The notes: a model not told the origin generated them from the sequence alone. A DNA stretch of 64,000 nucleotides from Oscillospiraceae bacterium (GCA_022846095.1 AP025583.1:4179279-4243278), one strand, 5' to 3'. Positions 26,639 to 36,723 are shown, counted from the first letter of the stretch. A program made the numbers and translations.

Positions 26639-28594
26639 CTACGCCACGTCCCGGGTAAAGAGGCCGTCGTCAAAGAGCGTCCCCGCCCAGCCCTGGGCCT
26701 CCTTCAGCTCCCGGTAGTCCTTGGGGAGCTGGCCGCTCTTCCACTCGGTGGCCCCGGGGGAGGCCCTGTAGCCCTCGATATAGTCGGCGCAGGCCGCGTC
26801 CCAGCTCTTGTACTGTGCCCGCACGGCCTGGGCCGCGGGCTTGGCCAGCTCACACAGCTCCTCCAGGCTCAGGTACTCCGCCCCGTAGCCCCGGCTGGCC
26901 AGCTGGGCCGCCTGAAAGAGCTCCCAGGCCGGGTGTGCGCTGTCCTTGGCGGCGGCGGTCAGCTCCTCCACCCGGGCGGTAATCTCCTCCGCCCCGGCGC
27001 AGTCCCACTCCTCCGCCAGCTCCCGGCGCAGCAGCACGGTGCCCGAGGCGTACTCCGCCTCCTTGCCCGGCTCCGCCATGCCGGTGGTGGTGATGAACCG
27101 GGCCCGCAGGCCCACCAGGTAGGCGTCCTCGCTCATGGGCTTGGCCCCCAGGGCGCACATGCCCAGCAGCCAGCCCCGCAGGTTGGAGGACCCGAAGTCC
27201 TCCGCGCGGTGGATGAAGTACAGGTCGTGGGCCGCGTCGTAGTCCACCCGCTGGCCCAGCACGTCGGTGGCCAGCGAAATGGGCACGGCGGCAAAGCTGT
27301 GGTCGCCCGCCCGGCGCACCTCGGCGGCGTGGCCCATGGGCCGCATGGTGCCGTTGACGCTGGCGGACGCGCTGCCCATGAGGATGCGGATCTCGGTCTT
27401 TTGGGGCACGTCCCGCTTCATCACCAGGGTCTGGCCCACCTGCTCGTAGGTGTAGCCCAGGCCCCGGCACAGGGTGGGCAGGTCAATCATCAGCGTGTCC
27501 CCGCTCTTGTAGGGGGCGAAATTGGGCTGGATGGAGAAGCCGTCGCAGAGCACCTGGGGTCCCGCCTGGATCTGGAAGCGGTAGTCCCTACGCACCCCGT
27601 CGAACCACTTCTCGGCGTACAGGGCGCCCCGGTCCACGCCGTCCTTCCATTCCTGCCGGCTGCTCCAGTTCAGCGGGAAGCCCCCGCCGCCCCCCTGGAC
27701 CAGGAGGCGCATCTGGTTCAGGAGGGTGTTGTTCACCTCGGTCTGCCCCGCGGCCAGGGCGCGCAGCGACCAGCGCTCCAGGCTCCGGCGCGCGTCCAGG
27801 CCGATCTGGCTGTAGGAGCTGTTCCACTGGAAGATCCCGGCCACCGGCGCGCCGCCCTTGGCGGCGTTTTGGGCCTCGATGAGCAGGCACTCGTAGAGCA
27901 TGCCCGCGTCGTAGCGGAAGTTTATTCCGCCCACGCTGTTATAGAGGGCGGACACCTCGCTCTTCACGTCCTTGCCCGCCGCCGCCTTTTCCCGCAGGGC
28001 TTGGATGGTCTCCCAGTTCTCCGGAAGGTAGGCGTTGCTGCTGGGGAAGACCACGTAGTCGTCCTTGGCCCAGGCGGGGGCGGTTGGCTTCGCGTTGTCC
28101 CGGCCGAAGTACACGATGACCACCAGGGCGGAGCCGCCGTTTATCTTATTGTAGGCCTCCACCGTGCCCCCCAGGCTCTCCACCGCGAAGCGCACCGGCA
28201 CGTGGGTGCGCCCGTCGAAGACGGCGGGGGCGGTGTCCATCTGCTTTGCCGCGCCCCCCACGGTGTAGGCCGCCGACCCCACCTGGAAGACCACCGTGCC
28301 CCCGGTGCCCCCCTGGATGGTGATGTCCCCGGTGGCCCCGTCGTAGGACACGGTGAGGCCCATGGTCTCCGCCAGGGCCCGCAGAGGCACCATGGTGCGG
28401 CCGTTTTCGTCCACGTAGGCGTAGCCCAGGGTGGGGTCGGCCTTGAGCGCGGCCTTCAAGTCCGTCCCCATCACCGCAAGCTCCGCAATCCGGTTCTGCT
28501 GCTTGGCGGTGGGGGCCTCGGCGGCCTGGGCGCTCACCCCCAGGCCCAGAGCCAGGGCCAGCAGGCACAGCAGCAGTGGCAGGCGCTTTTTCAT
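26639..28594 (-). CDS. Secreted protein with Cu-amine-oxidase-N domain and DUF1266-like C-terminus
   Basis: 651 residues. Signal peptide MKKRLPLLLCLLALALGLGV ending in AQA. A copper-amine-oxidase N-terminal-like domain follows (about 50-170: YAYVDENGRTMVPLRALAET; FDGRTHVPVRFAVESLGGTV), common in surface proteins of Bacillota where it does not bind copper. A second copy of its fold may occur near 370-450 (DTLMIDLPTLCRGLGYTYEQ). The last 150 residues (LRGWLLGMCALGAKPMSEDA; YLSLEELCELAKPAAQAVRA; YKSWDAACADYIEGYR) resemble DUF1266. Exported and probably cell-wall associated; function unknown. Confidence 0.7.
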   Translation of the reverse strand: MKKRLPLLLCLLALALGLGVSAQAAEAPTAKQQNRIAELAVMGTDLKAALKADPTLGYAYVDENGRTMVPLRALAETMGLTVSYDGATGDITIQGGTGGTVVFQVGSAAYTVGGAAKQMDTAPAVFDGRTHVPVRFAVESLGGTVEAYNKINGGSALVVIVYFGRDNAKPTAPAWAKDDYVVFPSSNAYLPENWETIQALREKAAAGKDVKSEVSALYNSVGGINFRYDAGMLYECLLIEAQNAAKGGAPVAGIFQWNSSYSQIGLDARRSLERWSLRALAAGQTEVNNTLLNQMRLLVQGGGGGFPLNWSSRQEWKDGVDRGALYAEKWFDGVRRDYRFQIQAGPQVLCDGFSIQPNFAPYKSGDTLMIDLPTLCRGLGYTYEQVGQTLVMKRDVPQKTEIRILMGSASASVNGTMRPMGHAAEVRRAGDHSFAAVPISLATDVLGQRVDYDAAHDLYFIHRAEDFGSSNLRGWLLGMCALGAKPMSEDAYLVGLRARFITTTGMAEPGKEAEYASGTVLLRRELAEEWDCAGAEEITARVEELTAAAKDSAHPAWELFQAAQLASRGYGAEYLSLEELCELAKPAAQAVRAQYKSWDAACADYIEGYRASPGATEWKSGQLPKDYRELKEAQGWAGTLFDDGLFTRDVA

Positions 28595-28696
28595 GGCATA
28601 TGCTCCTTTCCGTGGGGCCCTACGGCCATCCTTGCTGGTTCCAGTTTACCTTTCCTGGCAGCGGATGTCAACTGAGGAGGCACATGCGGCGGCAAA

Positions 28697-28735
28697 TCAA
28701 AAAGCACCCCCCGGGCCAAGGCCCGGGGGGTGCTA
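28697..28735 (-). terminator. Strong terminator of nifJ
   Basis: GCACCCCCCGGGCC and GGCCCGGGGGGTGC around an AAG loop (28704-28733), followed by TTTTTG on the minus strand. Confidence 0.85.
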
Positions 28736-28748
28736 CGCTGTTTACATT

Positions 28749-31700
28749 TTACTTGTACAGCTCCTGGAGCTTGAGCAGGTGCTCGTAGCGCTCCTTGGCT
28801 GCCTCCTCGTTCTCCGCGAAGAGCTCCTTCGCGCGCTCCGGGAAGGAGCGGGTCAGGGAGGAGTAGCGGGCCTCGTTCATCAGGAACTCCTGGTAGCCGC
28901 CGGCGGGGGCCTTGGAGTCCAGCACGAAGGGGGACTTGCCCTGCTTCTTCAGCTCGGGGTTGAAGCGGAACATGTTCCAGTAGCCGCACTCCACGGCCTT
29001 CTTCATCTCGCTCTGGCAGTTGGCCATGCCGCCCTTGATGGAGTGCATCTCGCAGGGGGCGTAGCCGATGATCAGGGAGGGGCCGTGGTAGGCCTCGGCC
29101 TCGCGGATGGCGGCCAGGGTCTGGTTGGGGTTGGCGCCCATGGCCACCTGGGCCACGTAGACGTAGCCGTACTGCATGACGATCTCCGCCAGGGACTTCT
29201 TGGCGATGCCCTTGCCCGCGGCCGCGAACTGGGCCACCTGGCCGATGTTGGAGGCCTTGGACGCCTGTCCGCCGGTGTTGGAGTACACCTCGGTGTCGAA
29301 CACGAAGACGTTCACGTCCTCGCCGGAGGCCAGCACGTGGTCCAGGCCGCCGTAGCCGATGTCGTAGGCCCAGCCGTCGCCGCCGAAGATCCACACGGAC
29401 TTCTTGGACAGGTACTCCTTATCGCGGAGGATCTCCGCCGCCAGGCTGCACGCCTCGCAGTCGCAGTCCTTCACACCCTTGTCGTGCAGCTCGCTCATGT
29501 GGGCCAGCATCCCGGCATGGGCTTCGCCAAAGGCGGCCTTGCTCCCGTCGGTGCGCAGGAAGCCCAGGAACTCGTCCACGTCGCCGATGCCGTCCTTCAG
29601 CTCGGCGATGTACTTCTTGGTGGCCTCGGCGTTGGCCGCGCCGTCGTCCATGGTCTCCAGCCAGGCCTTGGCGGCCTCCTTCAGCTCGGCGGCGCAGTAG
29701 GGCACCGCGATGAGGGCGCGGGTCTTGTCGGCCAGGCGCTGGCGGATGGCCTTCTGGCCCAGGTGCAGGCCCAGGCCGTGCTCGGCGTTGTCCTCAAACA
29801 GGGAGTTGGCCCAGGCGGGACCCTTGCCGCACTTGTCCACGGTGTAGGGGGAGGTGGCGGCGGGGCCGCCCCAGATGGAGGAGCAGCCGGTGGCGTTGGA
29901 GACGTACATCCGGTCGCCGCAGACCTGGGTCACCAGGCGGGCGTAGGAGGTCTCGGCGCAGCCGGCGCAGGAGCCGGAGAACTCCAGCAGGGGCTGCTTG
30001 AACTGGCTGCCCTTGACGGTCTTGATGTCGGCCATGTCGGCCTTCTCGGACACCTGGGCCACCATGTAGTCAAACACGGGCTGCTCAGCGGCCTGGCTCT
30101 CCTGGGGCACCATCTCCAGGGCCTTCACCGGGCAGGTGGAGACGCACACGGAGCAGCCCATGCAGTCCAGCGGGGAAATTGCGATGGCGAACTTGTACTT
30201 GCCCTTGCCGGCGCCCGCCTTCACGTCCACGATCTTGGCCTGGGCGGGGGCGTTTTTGGCCTCCTCCTCGGTCAGGGCGTAGGAGCGGATGGTGGCGTGG
30301 GGGCAGACGTAGGAGCACTGGTTGCACTGAATGCACTTGTTCTGATCCCACACGGGCACGCTGACGGCCACGCCCCGCTTCTCGTAGGCGCTGGCGCCCT
30401 GCTCGAAGGTGCCGTCGGCGTGGGGCACGAAGGCGGAGACGGGCAGGCTGTCGCCGTCCATCTTGCCCACGGGATTGAGGATCTCCTCCACCATCTTCAC
30501 GGTGGCGGGCAGGCCCTCCAGCCCGGCGCCCTTGGCCTCGTCCACGGCGTCCTTCCAGGAGGCGGGCACGTCCACCTTCACGAACGCGGTGGCGCCCATG
30601 TCGATGGCCTTGTGGTTCATGTCCACGATGTCCTGGCCCTTCTTGAGGTAGGAAGCGGTGGCCGCGTCCTTCATGTAGCCGGTGGCCTCCTCCTGGGGCA
30701 TGACCTTGGCCAGGGCGAAGAAGGCGGACTGCAGGATGGTGTTGGTGCGCTTGCCCATGCCGATCTTGGCGGCCAGGTCGATGGCGTCGATGGTGTAGAC
30801 CTGGACGTTGTTCTCCGCGATGTAGCGCTTGGCCACGGCGGGCATGTGCCTGTCCAGCTCCTCGGGGGTCCACTGGCAGTTGATGAGGAACACGCCGCCC
30901 GGCTTCACGTCGCGGACCATGGGGAAGCCCTTGATGATGTAAGAGGGGTTGTGGCAGGCCACGAAGTCCGCCTTGTTGATGTAGTAGGGGCTCTTGATGG
31001 GCTTGTCGCCGAAGCGCAGGTGGCTGATGGTCACGCCGCCGGTCTTCTTGGAGTCGTACTGGAAGTAGGCCTGCACGTACTTGCCGGTGTGGTCGCCGAT
31101 GATTTTAATGGAGTTCTTGTTGGCGCCGACGGTGCCGTCGCCGCCCAGGCCCCAGAACTTGCACTCGATGGTGCCCTCGGCCGCGGTGTTGGGGGCCTTG
31201 TGCTCGGGCAGGGAGGTGTGGGTCACGTCGTCCACGATGCCGATGGTGAACTGGCGCTTGGGCGCATCCTTCTCCAGCTCCTCGTACACGGCGAACACGC
31301 TGCGGGGCGGGGTGTCCTTGCTGCCCAGGCCGTAGCGGCCGCCCACGATGACGGCCTGGCGCCCGGCGTTGGCGAAGGCGGTGACCACGTCCAGGTACAG
31401 GGGGTCGCCCTGGCTGCCGGGCTCCTTGGTGCGGTCCAGCACGGCGATCTTCTTGGCGGTGGCGGGGATGGCGGCGAGCAGCTTGTCGGGGCAGAAGGGC
31501 CGGTACAGGCGCACCTTCACCAGGCCCACCTTCTCGCCGTGGGCGTTCAGGTAGTCGATGACCTCCTCGGTCACGTCGCAGATGGAGCCCATGGCGATGA
31601 TGACCCGCTCGGCGTCGGGCGCGCCGTAGTAGTTAAAGGGCTTATAGTCGGTGCCCAGCTTGGCGTTGACCTTGTCCATGTACTCCTCCACGATGGCGGG

Positions 31701-32417
31701 CAGCGCGTCGTAGTACTCGTTGCAGGCCTCGCGGTGCTGGAAGAAGATGTCGCCGTTCTCGTGGGAGCCGCGCATCACGGGGTGCTCGGGGTTCAGGGCG
31801 CGCTTGCGGAAGGCCTCCACCGCGTCCATGTCCACCAGCTCGGCCAGATCGTCGTAGTCCCAGATCTGGATCTTCTGGATCTCGTGGGAGGTGCGGAAGC
31901 CGTCGAAGAAGTTGACGAAGGGCACGCGGCCCTTGATGGCGGCCAGGTGGGCCACCGCGCCCAGATCCATGACCTCCTGGGGGTTGGTCTCGGCCAGCAT
32001 GGCAAAGCCGGTCTGGCGGCAGGCCATGACGTCGGAGTGGTCGCCGAAGATGTTCAGCGCGTGGGTGGCCACGGTCCGGGCGGAGACGTGGAACACGCAG
32101 GGGAGCAGCTCGCCCGCGATTTTATACATATTCGGAATCATCAGCAGCAGGCCCTGGGAGGCGGTGTAGGTGGTGGTCAGGGCGCCGGCCGCCAGGGAGC
32201 CGTGCACGGTGCCGGCGGCGCCGGCCTCGGACTGCATTTCGATGACCTTCACGGTGTCGCCGAAGATATTCTTGCGGCCTGCCGCGGCCCACTGGTCCAC
32301 GCTATCCGCCATGGGGCTGGACGGGGTGATGGGGTAGATGCCCGCCACCTCGGTAAAGGCGTAGGACACATGGGCCGCCGCCGTGTTACCGTCCATTGTT
32401 TTAAGCTTTCTCGCCAT
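28749..32417 (-). CDS. nifJ: Pyruvate:ferredoxin (flavodoxin) oxidoreductase
   Basis: 1222 residues from ATG 32417 after AAGGAGG; longer versions lack a ribosome site. Single-chain PFOR with all parts in order: N-terminal pyruvate site (YPITPSSPMADSVDQW), domain with EAGAAGTVHGSLAAGALTTT, gamma domain (GLGGDGTVGANKNSIKIIG), two ferredoxin-type clusters (CIQCNQCSYVCPHA and CMGCSVCVSTCPVKALE), and the thiamine-pyrophosphate domain (CAGCAETSYARLVTQVCGDR; WIFGGDGWAYDIGYGGLDH). It oxidises pyruvate to acetyl-CoA plus CO2 and reduces ferredoxin in anaerobes. Usual length for the family. Monocistronic, with its own promoter and terminator. Confidence 0.97.
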   Translation of the reverse strand: MARKLKTMDGNTAAAHVSYAFTEVAGIYPITPSSPMADSVDQWAAAGRKNIFGDTVKVIEMQSEAGAAGTVHGSLAAGALTTTYTASQGLLLMIPNMYKIAGELLPCVFHVSARTVATHALNIFGDHSDVMACRQTGFAMLAETNPQEVMDLGAVAHLAAIKGRVPFVNFFDGFRTSHEIQKIQIWDYDDLAELVDMDAVEAFRKRALNPEHPVMRGSHENGDIFFQHREACNEYYDALPAIVEEYMDKVNAKLGTDYKPFNYYGAPDAERVIIAMGSICDVTEEVIDYLNAHGEKVGLVKVRLYRPFCPDKLLAAIPATAKKIAVLDRTKEPGSQGDPLYLDVVTAFANAGRQAVIVGGRYGLGSKDTPPRSVFAVYEELEKDAPKRQFTIGIVDDVTHTSLPEHKAPNTAAEGTIECKFWGLGGDGTVGANKNSIKIIGDHTGKYVQAYFQYDSKKTGGVTISHLRFGDKPIKSPYYINKADFVACHNPSYIIKGFPMVRDVKPGGVFLINCQWTPEELDRHMPAVAKRYIAENNVQVYTIDAIDLAAKIGMGKRTNTILQSAFFALAKVMPQEEATGYMKDAATASYLKKGQDIVDMNHKAIDMGATAFVKVDVPASWKDAVDEAKGAGLEGLPATVKMVEEILNPVGKMDGDSLPVSAFVPHADGTFEQGASAYEKRGVAVSVPVWDQNKCIQCNQCSYVCPHATIRSYALTEEEAKNAPAQAKIVDVKAGAGKGKYKFAIAISPLDCMGCSVCVSTCPVKALEMVPQESQAAEQPVFDYMVAQVSEKADMADIKTVKGSQFKQPLLEFSGSCAGCAETSYARLVTQVCGDRMYVSNATGCSSIWGGPAATSPYTVDKCGKGPAWANSLFEDNAEHGLGLHLGQKAIRQRLADKTRALIAVPYCAAELKEAAKAWLETMDDGAANAEATKKYIAELKDGIGDVDEFLGFLRTDGSKAAFGEAHAGMLAHMSELHDKGVKDCDCEACSLAAEILRDKEYLSKKSVWIFGGDGWAYDIGYGGLDHVLASGEDVNVFVFDTEVYSNTGGQASKASNIGQVAQFAAAGKGIAKKSLAEIVMQYGYVYVAQVAMGANPNQTLAAIREAEAYHGPSLIIGYAPCEMHSIKGGMANCQSEMKKAVECGYWNMFRFNPELKKQGKSPFVLDSKAPAGGYQEFLMNEARYSSLTRSFPERAKELFAENEEAAKERYEHLLKLQELYK

Positions 32418-32478
32418 GAAAACGATTCCTCCTTGTGTGGTTTTCCATACCTTGTTTCTATCTCGGAACAGCGGACTT

Positions 32479-32507
32479 ATTCTATCACTAAGCCCGAAGT
32501 TTGTAAA
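32479..32507 (-). promoter_or_regulatory. nifJ promoter
   Basis: Minus orientation TTTACA, 17-bp spacer, TAGAAT; about 60 nt upstream of the start. Confidence 0.7.
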
Positions 32508-32598
32508 TCGATTCTGGGGAAGAACTAACATTTAACATTAAAAAATCGCGATTGTTTATTCCTTAACGGCTACTATAAAACTAAACTTGGGGTTTTAA

Positions 32599-32627
32599 TT
32601 GAAATTCCTGTTAAAATAAGCTATGAT
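32599..32627 (+). promoter_or_regulatory. comM promoter
   Basis: TTGAAA, 17-bp spacer, TATGAT; 41 nt before the ATG. Confidence 0.65.
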
Positions 32628-32668
32628 GATAGGGCTAAACCACACACGCAGGAAAGGCGGGTGCGCCC

Positions 32669-34189
32669 ATGTACTGTAAAATACGCTCCCTGGGGCTGCA
32701 CGGCGTCACGGGCTACGAGGTCACGGCCGAGTGCGACCTGGCCGGGGGCCTGCCCGCCTTTGAGGTGGTGGGCCTGCCCGACGCGGCGGTGAAGGAGGCC
32801 CGGGACCGGGTGCGCGCCGCCGTGAAGAACTGCGGCTTCACCTTCCCCGTCTCCCGCATCACGGTGAACCTGGCCCCCGCCGACCGCCGCAAGGCGGGCA
32901 CGGTGTACGACCTGCCCATGCTGGTGGGCATCCTGGCGGCGGGGGGCCAGCTCCCCGCGCCGGACGGCGGGGCCGCCTTTGTGGGGGAGCTCTCCCTCTC
33001 GGGCGCGCTGCGCCCTGTGCGGGGTATGCTGCCCATGGCCCTGGCCGCACGGCGCGCCGGGGTGGAGTCCCTTTACGTCCCGGCGGACAGCGCCGCCGAG
33101 GCCACCCTGGCGGGCGGGCTGGAGGTTTACCCGGTGAACCGGGTGGAACAGCTCGTGGCGCATCTGAGGGGCGAGGCGCCCATCCCCCCCGCGCCCGCCT
33201 GGACCGGGGGCGGGGAGGAGGCCCCCGTCCCGGACTTCTCCGAGGTCAAGGGCCAGGAGCCGGTGAAGCGGGCCCTTGAAATCGCAGCGGCGGGCGGGCA
33301 CAATATCGCCATGGTGGGCCCGCCGGGGTCGGGCAAATCCATGCTGGCCCGGCGCCTGCCCTCCATCCTGCCCGATATGAGCCGCCGGGAGGCCCTGGAG
33401 GCCACCGAGATCCACTCCGTGATGGGTCTGACCTCGGCCCAAGAGCCCCTGGTGGCCCGGCGGCCCTTCCGCAGCCCCCACCACAGCATCTCCGCCATGG
33501 GTATGGCCGGGGGCGGCGCGCCCCTGCCCAGGCCGGGCGAGATCTCCCTGGCCCACAACGGAGTGCTCTTTTTAGACGAGCTGCCCGAGTTCCACAAGGA
33601 CGTGCTGGAGGCCCTGCGCCAGCCGTTGGAGGAGGGGAAGGTGCAGATCACCCGCGCGGCGGGCAGCGAGGTCTTTCCCGCCCGCTTCATGCTGGTGTGC
33701 GCCATGAACCCCTGCAAATGCGGCTGGCACGGCCACCCCTCCGGGCGCTGCCGCTGCGCGCCGGGGGAGGTGGAAAAGTACCTGGGCAAGCTCTCCGGCC
33801 CCCTGCTGGACCGCATCGACCTCTACGTGGAGGTGCCGCCCCTGGAGTTCGACGAGCTCTCCCGCCGCCCCGCCGCCGAGCGCTCGGCGGACATCAAGCG
33901 CCGGGTGGACGGGGCCAGAGCCGTCCAGGCCGGGCGCTTCGGGGGCGAGGGCGCGCTCTGCAACGCCCACATGGGCCCGGCGGAGCTGGAGCGGTACTGC
34001 GCCCTGGACGATTCCTGCACCGCCCTGATGAAGGGCGCCTACGCGCGCATGGGCCTCACCGCCCGCAGCTACGACCGCATCCTCCGGGTGGCCCGCACCA
34101 TCGCCGACCTGGAGGGCAGCGGCGACATCCGCGCCCCCCACCTGGCGGAGGCCATCCAATACCGGGAGAGCGAATATTTAAGGAGATAA
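32669..34189 (+). CDS. comM: Magnesium-chelatase-like AAA+ ATPase (ComM/YifB)
   Basis: 506 residues from ATG 32669. N-terminal Lon-like domain (FEVVGLPDAAVKEARDRVRA; ADRRKAGTVYDLPM), AAA+ core with Walker A GPPGSGKSMLARRLPSI and Walker B NGVLFLDELPEF, the FRSPHHSIS box and a C-terminal Mg-chelatase part with ICAMNPCKCGWHG-type cysteines. ComM is a hexameric helicase that drives branch migration during integration of transformed DNA. Length is usual. First gene of a run with thiI and cinA, a competence-associated gene, so all three may be co-transcribed. Confidence 0.92.
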   Translation: MYCKIRSLGLHGVTGYEVTAECDLAGGLPAFEVVGLPDAAVKEARDRVRAAVKNCGFTFPVSRITVNLAPADRRKAGTVYDLPMLVGILAAGGQLPAPDGGAAFVGELSLSGALRPVRGMLPMALAARRAGVESLYVPADSAAEATLAGGLEVYPVNRVEQLVAHLRGEAPIPPAPAWTGGGEEAPVPDFSEVKGQEPVKRALEIAAAGGHNIAMVGPPGSGKSMLARRLPSILPDMSRREALEATEIHSVMGLTSAQEPLVARRPFRSPHHSISAMGMAGGGAPLPRPGEISLAHNGVLFLDELPEFHKDVLEALRQPLEEGKVQITRAAGSEVFPARFMLVCAMNPCKCGWHGHPSGRCRCAPGEVEKYLGKLSGPLLDRIDLYVEVPPLEFDELSRRPAAERSADIKRRVDGARAVQAGRFGGEGALCNAHMGPAELERYCALDDSCTALMKGAYARMGLTARSYDRILRVARTIADLEGSGDIRAPHLAEAIQYRESEYLRR

Positions 34190-34194
34190 CGGAT

Positions 34195-35367
34195 ATGAAT
34201 GAAATGATCCTCATGAAGCTGGGCGAGCTGGTGCTCAAGGGCCTGAACCGCCGCGGCTTTGAAGACAAGCTGGTGGGCAACGCCATGCGCCGCCTGAAGC
34301 CCTTCGGACCCTTCCGGGTGTACACCAAGCAGTCCACCCTGTACGTGGAGCCCAAAAGCGACGACTGCGACGTGTACGGGGCCTACGAGGCCATGAAGAA
34401 GCTCTTCGGCGCGGTGGGCCTCTCCCTGGCCCGGGCCTGCCCCAAGGACGCGGACGCCATGCTGGAGACGGCGAAAGCCTACCTGAACGACCGCCTGCTG
34501 TGTGCCAAGACCTTCAAGGTGGAGTCCAAGCGGGCGGACAAGACCTTCCCCATGACCTCCATCCAGCTGTCCCAGTACGTGGGGGGCGAGCTGGACGAGG
34601 CCTACCCCCACCTGAAGGTGGACGTGCACCACCCGGAGGTGACGGTCTACCTGGAGGTGCGGGAAAATTCCGCCTTCGTCCACGCCGACCCGGAGCCCGG
34701 CGCGGGCGGCCTGCCCGTGGGCATCGGCGGGCGGGCGGTGAGCCTGCTCTCCGGCGGCATCGACTCCCCCGTGGCCTCCTGGATGATCGCCAAGCGGGGC
34801 ATCGCCCTGGACATGGTCCACTTTTTCAGCTACCCCTACACCTCCGAGGAGGCCAGGCAGAAGGTGCTGGATCTGGCGAAGATCATCACCCCCTGGACCG
34901 GGCGTCTGGTGGTGCACGTGGTGCCCTTCACCGCTATCCAGGAGGAGCTGCGCCGCGCCTGCCCCGAGGAGCTGTTCACCATCCTCATGCGGCGGTTCAT
35001 GATGCGCATCGCCGAGGCCGTGGCCGCGCGGGTCAAGGCCGGGGCCATCGTCACCGGCGAGTGCCTGGGCCAGGTGGCCAGCCAGACCATGGAGGCCATG
35101 AAGGTCACCGGCGCGGTGTGCACCCTGCCCATCCTGCGCCCCGTGGTGGGCATGGACAAGGAGGAGATCGTCCGCATCGCCCGGAAAATCGGCACCTTCG
35201 AGACCTCCATCCTGCCCTATGAGGACTGCTGCACCGTCTTTACCCCCCGCCACCCCCGCCTGCGCCCCCTGCCCGGCGAGGTGGAGGCCGCCGAGGCCGG
35301 TTTGGACATCGAGGGCATGGTCCAGGCCGCCGTGGACGGCATCGAGCGGGTGACCATCAACCTGTAA
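34195..35367 (+). CDS. thiI: tRNA uridine 4-sulfurtransferase
   Basis: 390 residues from ATG 34195 (AAGGAG; five bases after comM). NFLD-like and THUMP domains (residues 1-165) bind tRNA; the PP-loop (SLLSGGIDSPVASWMIAKRG) activates U8 as an adenylate; FFSYPYTSEEARQKV and TGECLGQVASQTM are family blocks. The C-terminal rhodanese part of the enterobacterial enzyme is absent, as in most Bacillota, which take sulfur from a separate cysteine desulfurase. Puts s4U at position 8 of tRNA and can supply thiamine sulfur. Confidence 0.93.
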   Translation: MNEMILMKLGELVLKGLNRRGFEDKLVGNAMRRLKPFGPFRVYTKQSTLYVEPKSDDCDVYGAYEAMKKLFGAVGLSLARACPKDADAMLETAKAYLNDRLLCAKTFKVESKRADKTFPMTSIQLSQYVGGELDEAYPHLKVDVHHPEVTVYLEVRENSAFVHADPEPGAGGLPVGIGGRAVSLLSGGIDSPVASWMIAKRGIALDMVHFFSYPYTSEEARQKVLDLAKIITPWTGRLVVHVVPFTAIQEELRRACPEELFTILMRRFMMRIAEAVAARVKAGAIVTGECLGQVASQTMEAMKVTGAVCTLPILRPVVGMDKEEIVRIARKIGTFETSILPYEDCCTVFTPRHPRLRPLPGEVEAAEAGLDIEGMVQAAVDGIERVTINL

Positions 35368-35438
35368 ACGCCCCTCATAGGGGATGCCTTTGATTTTATT
35401 TATCGCCGGGGGCGGCGATGGGAAAGGAAGCCTTAATC

Positions 35439-36695
35439 ATGTCCCACAACGCGGAACTCATCGCGGTCGGCACGGAACTTTTGCTGGGCAACATCGCCAA
35501 CACCGACGCGCAGATGCTCTCCAAGGGCCTGTCCGCCCTGGGCATCAACGTCTTTTACCACACGGTGGTGGGCGACAACCCGGAGCGGCTCAAAGCCGCG
35601 GTGGCCCTGGCCAAACAACGGGCCGACATTATCATCACCACCGGGGGCCTGGGCCCCACCTGCGACGATCTGACCAAAAACGTGCTGGCCGAGGCCTTCC
35701 AGAAGAAGCTGGTCTACCACGAGGAGTCCGCCCGGCGCATCGAGGAATACTTCCAGCGCCTGCACAAGGGCGGGCAGATGACCGAGAACAACTACCAGCA
35801 GGCCTACCTGCCCGAGGGCTGCACCGTGTTCTCCAACGACTGGGGCACCGCCCCCGGCTGCGCCTTCGAGGCGGAGGGGGTGCATGTGATCATGCTGCCC
35901 GGCCCGCCGGGGGAGTGCACCCCCATGTTCCAGCACCGGGCGGCGCCCTACCTCCGGGCCCTGTCCGACGGGGCCATCCACTCACGCACCCTGCGCATCT
36001 TCGGCATGGGGGAGTCCAAGGTGGAGTCCCTACTGCGGGAGAAGATGAACGCCATGACCAACCCCACCCTGGCCCCCTACGCCAAGGAGGGGGAGGTGGA
36101 GCTGCGCATTACCGCCAAGGCCGGGGACGAGGCCGGGGCCGCCGTCCTGATCGCCCCGGTGGAGGAGGAGCTGCGGCAGGTGTTCGGGCCGCTTATCTAC
36201 GGGGCCGACGTGGCCTCCCTGGAGGAGGTGGTGCTGGGCCTGCTCAAGGAGAAGGGGCTCACCCTCGGCTGCGCCGAGAGCTGCACCGGCGGGCTGGTCG
36301 CCAAGCGTTTCACCGACCTGCCCGGCGCGTCCGCCGTGTTCAGGGGCGGCGTGGTGAGCTACACGGACGAGGTCAAGCACAGCCTGCTGGGGGTGGCGCA
36401 GGAGCTGCTGGACGGGCCGGGGGCGGTGTCCGCCCCGGTGGCCCGGGCCATGGCCGAGGGGGCCAGGCGGACCCTGGGCTGCGACATCGCGGTGGCCACC
36501 ACCGGGGTGGCCGGGCCGGACCCCGACGAGCGCGGCAACCAGGTGGGCCTGGTGTACGTGGCCGTGGCCACGCCGGAGGGCGGGTGCGTGCGGGAGCTGC
36601 ACAGCGGCACCGGGCGGGGCCGGGTGCGCACCGTGGCGGCCAGCAACGCCTTCGACCTGGTGCGGCGTTACCTCACCGGGCTGGCGCTGGAGTAA
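35439..36695 (+). CDS. cinA: CinA: competence/damage-inducible protein, NMN amidohydrolase
   Basis: 418 residues from ATG 35439 (GGAAGG upstream; a start at 35418 has no site). N-terminal MoaB/MogA-like domain (ELIAVGTELLLGNIANTDAQ; TTGGLGPTCDDLTK; LPGPPGECTPMF) and C-terminal PncC-type domain (GCAESCTGGLVAKRFTDLPG; ATTGVAGPDPDERGNQVGLV). Such proteins hydrolyse ADP-ribose or NMN and are induced with competence in streptococci. Follows thiI by 71 nt with a weak hairpin between. Full length. Confidence 0.92.
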   Translation: MSHNAELIAVGTELLLGNIANTDAQMLSKGLSALGINVFYHTVVGDNPERLKAAVALAKQRADIIITTGGLGPTCDDLTKNVLAEAFQKKLVYHEESARRIEEYFQRLHKGGQMTENNYQQAYLPEGCTVFSNDWGTAPGCAFEAEGVHVIMLPGPPGECTPMFQHRAAPYLRALSDGAIHSRTLRIFGMGESKVESLLREKMNAMTNPTLAPYAKEGEVELRITAKAGDEAGAAVLIAPVEEELRQVFGPLIYGADVASLEEVVLGLLKEKGLTLGCAESCTGGLVAKRFTDLPGASAVFRGGVVSYTDEVKHSLLGVAQELLDGPGAVSAPVARAMAEGARRTLGCDIAVATTGVAGPDPDERGNQVGLVYVAVATPEGGCVRELHSGTGRGRVRTVAASNAFDLVRRYLTGLALE

Positions 36696-36723
36696 TTGGC
36701 TGAATAAATAGGGGGTTAATGCT

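Noticed and set aside
26615-28675. A 686-residue plus-strand frame opposite the secreted protein
   Set aside because: Antisense shadow of a GC-rich gene; the minus strand has the signal peptide and recognised domains.
28431-32528. A 1365-residue plus-strand frame opposite nifJ
   Set aside because: It mirrors nifJ codon positions in GC-rich DNA, has repetitive G/A/V/H composition and no ribosome site.
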